Origin: an uncultured Lachnospiraceae bacterium | Lineage (GTDB): Bacteria > Bacillota > Clostridia > Lachnospirales > Lachnospiraceae | Direction of reading: 5' to 3' | Assembly: GCA_902780405.1 (NCBI GenBank) | Contig: CACZFI010000003.1 | Coordinates: 186,001 to 250,000 of the forward strand | Length of the DNA: 64,000 nt | In this document: piece by piece, positions 9,606 to 18,229 of the stretch | Numbering within the stretch: position 1 is the stretch's first letter | How the letters are laid out: each line of letters opens with the position of its first letter | Notes under the pieces: generated by a model | What the model saw: the letters and a program-made list of their open reading frames with translations, nothing else | Told to the model about the DNA's origin: nothing | Database searches by the model: none | Position numbers and translations under genes: made by a program

Positions 9606-10325
9606 CTACAGTCCGAAAATCTGTGAATTTTCCATCGCATCGGTGAGCGCACGGAAGATGTAGAAATCCGTCGGCGTTGTGATCTTGATATTCTCGGGTC
9701 CACCCGCCACGGTATAAAGCGCGTGTCCATAGTCACTCATCATGGTCGCGGAATCAATCTTGTCATGGATACCCTCGGCTCTCGCCTGCTCATGTGCCGC
9801 CCAGATATCCTTCAGATAGAAGCTCTGGGGCGCTTTCGCCGTACAGCTTCTGTCTCGATCCACACTCTTGTAGACCTTCTTGTCATCCGAGGTAAGCATC
9901 ACCGTCTCAATCACCGGTGTCACGGTAATCGCCGAGCCGTTCGCCTTCACGGAAGCGATATTGTCTGTGATGAGTTTCTCATTAATAAGCGGTCTTACGC
10001 CGTCATGGATCAACACGATGCTGTCCTCGGGACAGTCCGCATGGATTGCCGCAAGTCCGTTGTAGATGGAGTCCTGTCCGGTCTCACCGCCGGGCACGAT
10101 CCACTTCACCTTTGTAATATCATTTTTCTTCAAAGCCTTCTTTAGGTAATCGATCCAGCTCTCGATGCACACCACGCAGATGGCGTCGATCTCCGGATGC
10201 CGCTCGAAGTGCTCGAGCGTATAGACGATGATCTCCTTGTTGTGAAGCATCAGAAACTGTTTCGGTCTCGATGCCGTATTCATACGCCTGCCGGAACCGC
10301 CGGCAAAGATCAGTGCTACGTTCAT
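9606..10325 (-). CDS. IspD/TarI-type cytidylyltransferase
   Basis: Start chosen at MNVALIFAGG because AAGGAGG lies just upstream; 239 residues. The family activates a polyol phosphate or MEP with CTP. Motifs: FAGGSGRRMNTASRPKQF (nucleotide loop, about 7-24), IHDGVRPLIN (about 105-114) and DRDRSCTAKAPQSF near 152. In the middle of a polysaccharide operon with LicD and a flippase, a TarI-like role making CDP-ribitol or another CDP-polyol is more likely than MEP pathway IspD. HDxVRP rather than HDAARP also leans to TarI. The start codon lies one base past the stop of the flippase gene. The exact substrate is inferred, not shown. Confidence 0.82.
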   Translation of the reverse strand: MNVALIFAGGSGRRMNTASRPKQFLMLHNKEIIVYTLEHFERHPEIDAICVVCIESWIDYLKKALKKNDITKVKWIVPGGETGQDSIYNGLAAIHADCPEDSIVLIHDGVRPLINEKLITDNIASVKANGSAITVTPVIETVMLTSDDKKVYKSVDRDRSCTAKAPQSFYLKDIWAAHEQARAEGIHDKIDSATMMSDYGHALYTVAGGPENIKITTPTDFYIFRALTDAMENSQIFGL

Positions 10326-10326
10326 A

Positions 10327-11766
10327 TTAGGCCTCCTTGTGCTTTCCAAACCTGTTTCTGACTATCGCAATTCCTTCTTTTAACTCTCCATCCCTAAGGA
10401 GGATCAAAATCACAAAATAGATCACAACGCCTGCTGCTATCTGCAAAAACAGCATCCATATATCCTGTCTGAGCGTTCCCATGTAAAGGATGACACATCC
10501 CATCACAAGGGCTGCAAACAGCTTCTTTGGCACTGCGTCGATCGCTCCGAAGGATCCGATATAACGTCTTGCATAAATGTACTGTATCGAAAGCGCAAGC
10601 CCTTCGGCAATCACCGTGCCGACAGCAGCTCCCGCCGCATCAAACCTCGGAATCAGGAGTGCATTTGCGATCACGTTCGCAAGCGCTCCAAACAGGTAGG
10701 AGATGGTGAGTCCTTTTGTTTCATTGACAGCCACCATAAGCTGATTTGCAATAATCTCACCCATAGCTATGAAAAATGCCATCGGTGTCAGGATTCGAAG
10801 AACCAGCGTTGATTCCACATATGCATTCCCAAGGTAAAGCGGAACCAGAATGCTTGCTACACCTGCCATCCCGATCAGCATCGGGAAAAGTGCAAGAAAG
10901 ACATAACGCATTTCTTTTCCGAGCATGGATCTTATTTCCTTCGTATGCCCCTTCGCATACTCATTCGCAACTCGCGGCAAAACCGCCGTAGTCATAGCCG
11001 TTGCAAAATAGAGCGGAAGTCGTACCAGATTCTCAGCTTTTTCATATATGGACGCGTATGAAATGTCTTCCGACAACCATCCGATCATAGTCTTATCGAA
11101 TTGCGTGTAGACCATAGTCGCTGCCTGCGGCAGAAACAGAGCAAGAATCGGCTTAAAGTGTCGCTTGTAATCCGGTTTTTGATCCCCAAGCGGATCGACG
11201 TAACGCCGGATGTACGGGTACATGCAAAATGCGCTGACAAAAAACGAAACCGCCGAAAGCCATACATAAATCGCCAAATCCGAGGGCTGTTTCACAAAAG
11301 CAAAAATCAGGACAGTCTGAATCACCTTGATGATCACATTTCGTATCACCGGCCCCTTCATATCTTCGTTCCCGGAAAAAAGCCAGGTCACATCGATAAA
11401 AACTGAAGATACCGCAAATCCTTGAATCAGAAAATACGTGCTGTACTTTACATGCACCGCAATGAGTAGATAGCCCGCCATCACAATTGCCCCAAGAACC
11501 ATACGAATCCGCCATAGCTCATAAAAGGTGCGTGACATCCGCTCCCGATCATCTCTACAGTAGGCTATTTCACGGTTCGCATAGGCATTCATGCCAAGCA
11601 GCCCCACCAGCTTGATGATATTGATTACAGAGATCACATAGGCATCGATGCCCAACATCTCCGACCCGAGCGTTCTGGTCAAATACGGTGTAAGGATCAG
11701 GGGGATCACAACCATCAAAAGGTTGTATGTTCCGTTGTATATAAAATTCTTGATTACTTTTCCCAT
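10327..11766 (-). CDS. Polysaccharide flippase, Wzx/MOP family
   Basis: A 479-residue integral membrane protein with about 12-14 hydrophobic segments and the Wzx/RfbX N-terminal signature (NGTYNLLMVVIPLILTPYLTRTLGSEMLGIDAYV, given here as about residues 11-44). It would flip undecaprenyl-diphosphate-linked repeat units across the membrane. It sits between a GT2 gene and the IspD/TarI-type gene. By eye, this gene and the following GT2 gene are clearly richer in A+T than the flanking genes, consistent with separate acquisition. No in-frame defects are seen. Confidence 0.88.
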   Translation of the reverse strand: MGKVIKNFIYNGTYNLLMVVIPLILTPYLTRTLGSEMLGIDAYVISVINIIKLVGLLGMNAYANREIAYCRDDRERMSRTFYELWRIRMVLGAIVMAGYLLIAVHVKYSTYFLIQGFAVSSVFIDVTWLFSGNEDMKGPVIRNVIIKVIQTVLIFAFVKQPSDLAIYVWLSAVSFFVSAFCMYPYIRRYVDPLGDQKPDYKRHFKPILALFLPQAATMVYTQFDKTMIGWLSEDISYASIYEKAENLVRLPLYFATAMTTAVLPRVANEYAKGHTKEIRSMLGKEMRYVFLALFPMLIGMAGVASILVPLYLGNAYVESTLVLRILTPMAFFIAMGEIIANQLMVAVNETKGLTISYLFGALANVIANALLIPRFDAAGAAVGTVIAEGLALSIQYIYARRYIGSFGAIDAVPKKLFAALVMGCVILYMGTLRQDIWMLFLQIAAGVVIYFVILILLRDGELKEGIAIVRNRFGKHKEA

Positions 11767-11773
11767 GGTATCG

Positions 11774-12754
11774 CTATTTTTTTCTAAGCAGCGCCAAGAT
11801 ACTTGCCGTATACCTGACAGGTCCCAAACCTATGCCTCGGTAGTTCCTTGCGAAAAATATCGCGTGACCCAATCGTCCTCGATTGTCCCGCATTGTGAAA
11901 AATCTCTTTGTATATTTTTCATCCCGGCCTTCCATCCTACGTCCGTATCGACGATAAAAAGCCCTGCTCTGTATTACAGCCTCACACAAATTATGATCCA
12001 TCCTATCAACGATGGTTTTTACACGACTAAATGGATGAGACACAGCTCCACGAAAAACTCTTTTTACTTCCGTCCCGGTTCCGACAGCCTGCTCCGCACC
12101 CACGCCGTTGGCGTCATGCTGACGATACAGATTCCCTCTTTGATTCGTAAATTCAACCCTGCCGAAGTGGGTTGCCACCAGAGCAAGCCACCAGTCATGA
12201 ACAACTGCTTCCCTTGGAATGTTGGTAACAATTCGTCTCAGCGCATCATTGTACATCATGACGCATCCCGGTATATAGTTTTTATACAAGATGGTTTTCT
12301 TATCCTTCTTATGCTTGTCCAGTCCCTGATAAGAAAAGAAACTATCCGCAACATGACGGAGGTCTTGATCCACAACCGCCAGATCACAGTACACAAGCGC
12401 AGGTTCAGCAGCGGGTTTTTCTTCCATGACATCGACCATGTGCTCAATTTTCGTCTCGAGCCACACATCATCCTGATCGCAAAACATATAAAATTCCGCC
12501 TGCGGGCAGGCTGAAAAAAGAAAGGAGAAGTTCTTTGTCGCTCCGCCCAAACGCTCACCCGCTTCCAGTCGAAAGATACGATCCGGATTTTCGGATATGT
12601 ATCGTTCAATGATTGTAAGGGTATCATCCCTCGAACCGTCATCACTGATATAAAGCGCCCAGTCTCGATATGTCTGGTTCAAAATGGAATCAATCTGTTC
12701 GCAAAGATATTTCTCCCCATTATATGTTGCCAATAGAATGTGCACTCTTGCCAT
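11774..12754 (-). CDS. Glycosyltransferase family 2, rhamnosyltransferase-like
   Basis: A 326-residue GT2 enzyme. The N-terminus has HILLATYNGEKYL, then YISDDGSRDDT (about 35-45) and FCDQDDVW (about 90-97), which contain the nucleotide-binding and metal-binding Asp residues. The C-terminus is basic with a short hydrophobic end. The layout with CDQDD and a downstream HDWWLALVA motif is like RfbF/WbbL-type rhamnosyl- or related transferases. It presumably adds one sugar to the lipid-linked repeat exported by the adjacent flippase. A+T content is higher than in most of the window. Confidence 0.85.
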   Translation of the reverse strand: MARVHILLATYNGEKYLCEQIDSILNQTYRDWALYISDDGSRDDTLTIIERYISENPDRIFRLEAGERLGGATKNFSFLFSACPQAEFYMFCDQDDVWLETKIEHMVDVMEEKPAAEPALVYCDLAVVDQDLRHVADSFFSYQGLDKHKKDKKTILYKNYIPGCVMMYNDALRRIVTNIPREAVVHDWWLALVATHFGRVEFTNQRGNLYRQHDANGVGAEQAVGTGTEVKRVFRGAVSHPFSRVKTIVDRMDHNLCEAVIQSRAFYRRYGRRMEGRDEKYTKRFFTMRDNRGRLGHAIFFARNYRGIGLGPVRYTASILALLRKK

Positions 12755-12768
12755 CTGTTATAGTCCTT

Positions 12769-13818
12769 CTATCGTTGTTTCTTAAAACGGAACAGACCGA
12801 GGATCTTTGTCCCCTTGTCCAGCATAAGAATAAGCGCTTTGTAACGTCTCTCGTAAAACAGCTTCGCCGTAAGATAAATCCTTAGGTTCTCTTTGCGAAG
12901 CTTTCTTGCCGTATCCTTCGACAGTTTCTCGTCAAAGAGCGGCGTCCGGCGCATCTTCTCGAGTTCGACCATCTTTTCCTTCTCTGTCATCACGCCGCCG
13001 ATCGCCATATAGTCGATCACCGGGTATACGTAGGCGGTTGTAAGAAAGCGGTTCTTCTCGTAATTGTCCACACGGTCTTCACAGGTTTCTGTGATAAACT
13101 CATACTCCGATTTCATATTGATCCTTCGGTTCTTCACCAGAAAATCCTGGTGAAAACTCCTCGAAGTACTGTGTGCGTCTCTCTGTGTCCAGGCGTAATA
13201 CGCCTTGCTGTTAAATCCGAGCCGATTGCTTTTCTTTAAAACCTTTAAGTTGAAGTCCTGATCCTCGGAGCCGTGCTTAAAATGCTCATTGAACCGGATG
13301 TGGTATTCCTCGATCAAAGACCTTTTGAAAAGTCCGGTCCAGACCGTGTTCTCTTTTCGGATATTCAAAAAATGCTCTGCATACTCGGATCTTTCGATAA
13401 ACTCATCCTTGATCGGATACACAATTTCCCACATCTTGCCGTTATCCTTCACCACGCGCTTGATCTTCGCATAGCGCATCAGGTCCACGTCGTGCTCCTT
13501 CGCAAGCTTGTAGTTGTCTGCAAGGAGTCCGGGAAGATACTCGTCATCGTTGTCGCAAAAGGCGGTATACTCACCCTGCGCCACATCAAGGGCCGCGTTT
13601 CTTGCAGAGCAGATGCCGCCGTTTTTCTTGTGGATCACGCGGACTCTGCTGTCCTTTGCTGCGTATGCATCGCAGATGGCACCGCTTCCGTCCGGACTTC
13701 CGTCATCCACCAGGATGAGTTCGAAACCGTCGAACTCCTGCGCCAGAACGCTGTCTACCGCTTTAGACAAATACTCCTCGGAATTATATACAGGCATTAT
13801 TACACTGACTTTCAGCAT
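12769..13818 (-). CDS. Glycosyltransferase family 2
   Basis: A 349-residue GT2 enzyme with the full GT-A core: VSVIMPVYNSEEYL (4-17), ILVDDGSPDGSG (about 35-46), GGICSARNAALD near 68 and AFCDNDDEYLPG (DxDD, about 87-98). The C-terminal 200 residues are typical of CpsJ/WcaA-like transferases of capsule clusters. RBS TAGGAGGAACC is directly in front of the ATG. Nine bases separate it from the TagD-fusion gene. Sugar donor and acceptor are unknown. Confidence 0.87.
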   Translation of the reverse strand: MLKVSVIMPVYNSEEYLSKAVDSVLAQEFDGFELILVDDGSPDGSGAICDAYAAKDSRVRVIHKKNGGICSARNAALDVAQGEYTAFCDNDDEYLPGLLADNYKLAKEHDVDLMRYAKIKRVVKDNGKMWEIVYPIKDEFIERSEYAEHFLNIRKENTVWTGLFKRSLIEEYHIRFNEHFKHGSEDQDFNLKVLKKSNRLGFNSKAYYAWTQRDAHSTSRSFHQDFLVKNRRINMKSEYEFITETCEDRVDNYEKNRFLTTAYVYPVIDYMAIGGVMTEKEKMVELEKMRRTPLFDEKLSKDTARKLRKENLRIYLTAKLFYERRYKALILMLDKGTKILGLFRFKKQR

Positions 13819-13826
13819 GGTTCCTC

Positions 13827-15113
13827 CTACAGCAGCTTTCGCTCGCCCTTCTCATAACACCGTTCCATCACGCCGCAGATGGCCTCCGTGATCTCGCCGG
13901 TGACGTATGCATCTTCCGTTCCGCGTCGAACGGAGTTTAAGAATTCCAGAATCTCGTAGCGAATTCCTTCGCCCTCCAACTGATAGAAATATCTCTTATT
14001 GTCCTCGGCGTGCTCGAAGCGGACCTCAAAGTAGTCCGTCTTCCACCAGGGCGCAGGTACGTAGATGTAGCCCTTCGTCCCGGAGATGATAAGCTCGCCC
14101 TCCGACTTCACGCCGTTGCCCACCTTCGCGGATGCACAGGCGCCGTCGTAGACAAATGTAAGTTTCGTAAATACGTCGTAGTCCTTTCGATCTTCCGCCA
14201 TCAGCGAGTGGATACCGATCTCCCGGTAGTCCGTGCCGAGAAGCTGAAAGATCGGAAGCAGAGTGGTTGCACCCCAGTCAAGCAGACTTCCCCAGGGAGA
14301 TTCCGTGAGGCTGGTGCAGACCGCATCCACCGATACGACCTTGCCGATCTTGCCGCCCTTCACCAGGAGGTTTAAGCGGTGATAAGCTGTGGAAAACGCA
14401 GTCTTTAAAGCTTCAAAGACGATCACGCCACGCTCCTTCGCAAGCGCGTGCAGCTCCCTGCAATCGTTAACGGATGTGGCGATCGGTGACTCGATCAGGA
14501 CATGCTTATCGGAAAGGATGGCTGCCTTCGCGATCTTCGATCGAAGCGTCGGCTCCGACACCACGTAGACCGCATCGCTCTCATCCAAAAGTTTCTTATA
14601 TCCGTTGGTTGCCTCGCAGGCTTCTCTTGTGCTGATGCAACCCGTCACGGAGACGCCGTTCACATAGGCGCTTTCCGCAATGAACTTGTCCGCCATGGCG
14701 TGCTCGCCGACCACCAGGATGCGCAGATCCTGCTCTTCGCTCCGGATCTCGCTGCTCGATACGCCTTCCGTGCGGGGAAGGTAAACCACCTTGCAGTACT
14801 CCGAGAGGTAGTCGAACTTACCCTCCCAATCGGAACCGATGGCGAAGATGTCCACACCATACTTTCGGATGTCGTCGATCTTCTGGCCCTCGAACTCCTC
14901 CACGATGATCTCGTCCGCAAGCCCCGTGGCACGCACCGCTTCCACGCGCTCGATCAACGACTGTCGCACGTTGATCTTGCCCCTGGTCTTATCGAAATCG
15001 TCCGCAGTCACGCCCACGATCAGATAGTCTCCCAACGCCTTTGCGCGCTCCAGGAGACGGATGTGGCCGTAGTGCAGATAATCATATGTACCGTACGTGA
15101 TAACCTTGGTCAA
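13827..15113 (-). CDS. TagD-like cytidylyltransferase fused to Gfo/Idh/MocA-type oxidoreductase
   Basis: A 428-residue two-domain protein. Residues 1-128 form a complete glycerol-3-phosphate cytidylyltransferase-type domain: TYGTYDYLHYGHIRLLERAK (6-25, HxGH) and RTEGVSSSEIR (about 114-124, the RTxGISTT-like end motif). From about 130 to 428 there is a Gfo/Idh/MocA-like Rossmann and C-terminal sheet domain. Its glycine loop is degenerate (VVGEHAMAD) and the usual EKP is IESPIA, so cofactor binding is uncertain. A natural reading is an enzyme that oxidises or reduces a sugar/polyol and makes its CDP derivative for the LicD transferase encoded two genes upstream. Substrate is inferred only. Confidence 0.85.
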   Translation of the reverse strand: MTKVITYGTYDYLHYGHIRLLERAKALGDYLIVGVTADDFDKTRGKINVRQSLIERVEAVRATGLADEIIVEEFEGQKIDDIRKYGVDIFAIGSDWEGKFDYLSEYCKVVYLPRTEGVSSSEIRSEEQDLRILVVGEHAMADKFIAESAYVNGVSVTGCISTREACEATNGYKKLLDESDAVYVVSEPTLRSKIAKAAILSDKHVLIESPIATSVNDCRELHALAKERGVIVFEALKTAFSTAYHRLNLLVKGGKIGKVVSVDAVCTSLTESPWGSLLDWGATTLLPIFQLLGTDYREIGIHSLMAEDRKDYDVFTKLTFVYDGACASAKVGNGVKSEGELIISGTKGYIYVPAPWWKTDYFEVRFEHAEDNKRYFYQLEGEGIRYEILEFLNSVRRGTEDAYVTGEITEAICGVMERCYEKGERKLL

Positions 15114-15124
15114 TGTTTTTCTCC

Positions 15125-16183
15125 TTATGCATCAATCTCGAAAAAGGCATCCAAGAAGATCTGCATGGCCTCCTTCGATCCTGTGGATACGCGAAGTACG
15201 TCGGACAGGAGCGGATTGCCGTATGCATGAACCAGCACCTGCTTTTCTTCTTCCAGCCGTTTCGCTACCGTCGCCGGATCATGGTTCGGTCTTACGAAGA
15301 TGAAATTACCCTTGCAATCTCTGCACTCATAACCGTGATCCAGAAGCTGCTGAAGCGTATAATCTCTTCCTTCACGCTCGATCTCGATCTGTCGCTTAAT
15401 GATCTCCGGATGCTCGATCAATCGCTCTGCGAAAAGCAGCGCAACAGCATTCGCATCAAATGTAAGACGACCGTTTCTCACATAGTGAATGATCTCGGGA
15501 TTGCTGATCACCACGCCGAGTCGTACCGCTGCCAGAGACATCAGCTTGGAAAATGTACGAAGCAGGATGACATTCTCCTCTTCGATGGCATACTTAAGAA
15601 ATGTCTTATCATAAAAATAGTGGTAGGCTTCGTCCACGATGACGACCGCTCCCACCTCTTTGGTTTTGGCGATGATCTTCTCCAACTCCTCCTCGGTATA
15701 GACATTGCCGACGGGGTTGTTGGGATTTAAGAGTACCACGATGCGGGTATCCTCTGTGATGGCGTCAAGGATCTTGTCGATGCTGATCGTCAGATCCGCC
15801 TCATAGGAAACAGGAACGTGATGAAGTCCCAGGATGTTGCAATTCACCCAGTACATCTCGAAAGAAGGAGACACGGTCACCACATCCTTGCCCGGTTCAC
15901 CAAAGGTCTCGAGCAGATAGCGGATTGCCATATCGGAACCGTTGGTGGTGAGAAGGTTTTCGAACTTCACGCCGAGGAAGTCAGCAAATTTGTGCAGAAA
16001 ACGATCCGGCTCCGGATAAATCGTCAAAAACTCCGGTGTAATCTCCTTTAATACGCTGTCCACAAACTCCTTCGGGAGTCCCTCGGGGTTCTCGTTCATA
16101 TCGTAACGGTGCATACCGTACCTTCCCTGTCCGGGAAATACGCGCTCCGTATTCTTGATGTGCTCATTCACATAGTAGTTCAT
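15125..16183 (-). CDS. Class I/II aminotransferase, HisC-like
   Basis: A 352-residue fold-type I PLP enzyme. The phosphopyridoxyl lysine is in RTFSKLMSLAAVRLG (about 222-236), preceded by the conserved LNPNNPVGN (about 150-158) and DEAYHYFYD (about 189-197). The closest general family is histidinol-phosphate aminotransferase/CobD-like. No other his biosynthesis gene is adjacent. It overlaps the licD gene by an ATGA and precedes the cytidylyltransferase fusion, so it more likely supplies an aminated phospho-headgroup or amino sugar alcohol for the surface polymer than histidine. That role is inference. Confidence 0.83.
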   Translation of the reverse strand: MNYYVNEHIKNTERVFPGQGRYGMHRYDMNENPEGLPKEFVDSVLKEITPEFLTIYPEPDRFLHKFADFLGVKFENLLTTNGSDMAIRYLLETFGEPGKDVVTVSPSFEMYWVNCNILGLHHVPVSYEADLTISIDKILDAITEDTRIVVLLNPNNPVGNVYTEEELEKIIAKTKEVGAVVIVDEAYHYFYDKTFLKYAIEEENVILLRTFSKLMSLAAVRLGVVISNPEIIHYVRNGRLTFDANAVALLFAERLIEHPEIIKRQIEIEREGRDYTLQQLLDHGYECRDCKGNFIFVRPNHDPATVAKRLEEEKQVLVHAYGNPLLSDVLRVSTGSKEAMQIFLDAFFEIDA

Positions 16184-17061
16184 GCTTTCACCTTTTCGCC
16201 TTTAAATTTCAATTCGTAAGGATAATGTGTCTTGCGCTTGCCCTCAGGCGGGAGCTGCATATAATCTCCGTACATACCCGTCAGATTGGTGTGAAGGTTG
16301 TGCGGAAAGTTTAATTCGATGTCCTCAAAGGGAAGCTTCTGAAGCGGGAATACGTCGTCGACACGGTAGGTGTTCATATAGGGCGACGTATCGCAGATAA
16401 AGTTGATCTTCTCCGTCTTCTCGAGATGATTGTATCTGGTCTCCGCCTCGTAGGCCTTGCGGTAGATCTTAAGCTTCGATGTATGTGTGGTTTTCAAAAC
16501 AAAATGTACCGCGCCGCAGATGGCCTGTACCACTTTCGCCTTCCAGCCCGCAAAACCAAGCATCGGATGCGGGATACCGCGCAGGATCAGGATCTTGCTC
16601 CAGAACCATGCGTCTCTGGCCTGCTTTTTGGCCTTCTTCGGATCATCACTTACCTTGTCGTAGGGATAGAGGTCCAAGAAGATACCCATCGGCGCCTTGA
16701 TATCCTTCAGCGCTTCCTCCTTGAATCTGGTTCCGCGCATGGTGAGTCTGGTGGTCATCAACGGATAATTCTCATAATGTTCCGTATTCATAATGAGGTA
16801 CTTATCGCCCATCTCCTCTTCCACGATGGTGAGGAACTTCTCAAAGTCCTCTCTGGGAAGTGCCACGTCAATATCATCATCCCACGGGATGAAGCCCTTG
16901 TGTCGAAGCGCTCCGATCGCCGTACCGGCGATACCGAAGTACTGCAGTCCATGCGTGTCACAGATTCTGCAGAAATCCTTCAGAATCTCCATCTCAGCCG
17001 CATGAATCTTATCCAGCGTCTCCTGATCATAGGTCTTAAAATCCGGAAGTTTTTTAGCCAT
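16180..17061 (-). CDS. LicD-family phosphotransferase
   Basis: A 293-residue LicD/FKTN-family enzyme, a nucleotidyltransferase-fold protein that transfers a phosphocholine, phosphoethanolamine or phosphopolyol group from a CDP precursor to a glycan. Visible are GLQYFGIAGTAIGALRHKGF (about 38-57) and IPWDDDIDVALPREDFEKF (about 58-76) with the catalytic Asp cluster. It is the first gene of the surface-polymer operon and overlaps the aminotransferase by ATGA. Two CDP-forming enzymes in the same operon give plausible donors. RBS GAGAGGAT. Confidence 0.9.
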   Translation of the reverse strand: MAKKLPDFKTYDQETLDKIHAAEMEILKDFCRICDTHGLQYFGIAGTAIGALRHKGFIPWDDDIDVALPREDFEKFLTIVEEEMGDKYLIMNTEHYENYPLMTTRLTMRGTRFKEEALKDIKAPMGIFLDLYPYDKVSDDPKKAKKQARDAWFWSKILILRGIPHPMLGFAGWKAKVVQAICGAVHFVLKTTHTSKLKIYRKAYEAETRYNHLEKTEKINFICDTSPYMNTYRVDDVFPLQKLPFEDIELNFPHNLHTNLTGMYGDYMQLPPEGKRKTHYPYELKFKGEKVKA

Positions 17062-17081
17062 CTTGATATCCTCTCATACAA

Positions 17082-17137
17082 ACACAGGGACCTGTCGCCT
17101 ACCGACGTCGGTCGGTCATCGCGACAGACCCCTGTGT
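17082..17137. repeat. Long imperfect hairpin between the HD gene and licD
   Basis: A 56-bp inverted repeat: outer arms ACACAGGG and CCCCTGTGT, then CCTGTCG against CGACAG, with an inner self-complementary ACCGACGTCGGT. No T-run follows, so it is not a typical intrinsic terminator. It lies in the only sizeable gap (97 bp) between the HD gene and licD and may mark an operon boundary or an RNA processing site. Confidence 0.6.
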
Positions 17138-17158
17138 CATACACGCGGTGTCCGCATT

Positions 17159-17755
17159 CTAGAATAATTCTTTCTCAACCTGTGCAAGATAGGACTCGAT
17201 CAGCTGCATACGCTTCGTCCACTCCGCTCTTGCCGTATCCGTCTTGCAGCGACGGATCTTGGGTTTGTTCTTTCTGTAATACTCTTTGATCCTGTAGTAA
17301 GCCTTCTTGTAGGAGGGCTCATCCTCACAGGCTGTCGCCATAGCGTCCCAAAGGACACTCACTGCACCGACCTCATCTAGGAGGTCTGCATCCATCACAA
17401 TCTGGCACTCGAGAGAGAGATCCGCATCCGTATCCTTCTCTTCATGGATCATAATGATCTCACCCACGCGGCAGATGATCTCGGGCTCAACGCCGATGCT
17501 GTCCAAGTACTCGACCGCAAGCTCTGCGCCCACCTCTGCGTGATCACGCTCTCCGGATACATCCCAACCGATGTCGTGAAGCAATGCCGCAAGTACGATG
17601 ACATCCAAATCACCGCCTAAGCGGGATTGTAACTTGATCGCCCAACGGTATACACGCATCGTATGCTCAAACCGGCTTCGGAACGGATAGTTTGACGGTC
17701 TGCCGTTCTCCGAAGTCATTTTCTTGACATATTCAATTACTTCTGCGTAATTCAT
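17159..17755 (-). CDS. HD-domain phosphohydrolase
   Basis: A 198-residue HD superfamily protein. Metal-binding residues are visible in order: RFEHTMRV (His near 30), LLHDIGWD (HD near 58-59), a His in IMIHEEKD near 104 and MDADLLDEVG near 120. Such small HD proteins hydrolyse nucleotide or other phosphate esters; the substrate cannot be predicted. It is upstream of the licD operon, separated by a hairpin, and downstream of a plausible promoter at 17807-17835. The C-terminal third is basic and helical. Confidence 0.8.
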   Translation of the reverse strand: MNYAEVIEYVKKMTSENGRPSNYPFRSRFEHTMRVYRWAIKLQSRLGGDLDVIVLAALLHDIGWDVSGERDHAEVGAELAVEYLDSIGVEPEIICRVGEIIMIHEEKDTDADLSLECQIVMDADLLDEVGAVSVLWDAMATACEDEPSYKKAYYRIKEYYRKNKPKIRRCKTDTARAEWTKRMQLIESYLAQVEKELF

Positions 17756-17806
17756 AGAATGTCTACCCCGAAGTTCATCTTATGCCATCTCATGGCAACA
17801 CATACT

Positions 17807-17835
17807 ATATTACCATTATTTTGTGAATAAGTAAA
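17807..17835 (-). promoter_or_regulatory. Putative promoter for the HD gene
   Basis: -35 TTTACT (17835-17830), 17-base spacer, -10 TAATAT (17812-17807), in an A+T-rich stretch. An overlapping TATAGT four bases further on could serve as an alternative -10. Confidence 0.4.
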
Positions 17836-17878
17836 GAAATTTATGTAAACGAAACCTGACGCGGTTGAAATTAAAAAC

Positions 17879-18139
17879 CGTGCGGTCGGCTTTGTGAAAG
17901 ACCCATAGGCGTTACCACGGCAGTTAACTCAGCCCCGGCAACCTCGCGGCGCACAAGAGGTTCTGCTTAGTGCTGCTTCGTTCCCGACCTGACACGGTTC
18001 ACAGATTCCTGTCGCGCAAGACCCGAGCCTCAACGCCACTTACCGAGGGCAGCCCCACAGATACAGACCCTGGGCCGACCATCACCCCTGCTATAGCGGA
18101 TTGCAGGTACAGGGCACCGCTAACTCCCCGGCTGCACGG
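17879..18139 (-). ncRNA. ffs: Signal recognition particle RNA, large bacterial type
   Basis: About 261 nt. The universally conserved SRP domain is unmistakable: GTGTCAGGTCGGGAACGAAG followed by CAGCACTAAG, which is the Ffh-binding hairpin with GGAA-type tetraloop region. The 5' part (CCGGGGAGTTAGCGGTGCCC, then CAATCCGCTATAGCAGGG) matches the Alu-like domain of clostridial and bacillar SRP RNA. The 5' CCGTGC and 3' GCACGG ends pair, and TTTTT follows the 3' end, consistent with an intrinsic terminator. Ends are placed by this pairing and are accurate to a few bases. No convincing -35/-10 pair could be assigned. Short open frames across it are not genes. Confidence 0.95.
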
Positions 18140-18229
18140 AAATTTTGTATCGAATTCATGCTTTCGTATTGTAACGTAAAATGTGCGGGACGTCAAGCGC
18201 CGCGTCCTGCAGGTCACCGTTAGCGACAA

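Noticed and set aside
15125..16183. Phosphonate headgroup pathway around LicD
   Set aside because: An aminotransferase and cytidylyltransferases are present, but no PEP mutase or phosphonopyruvate decarboxylase is seen in the window.
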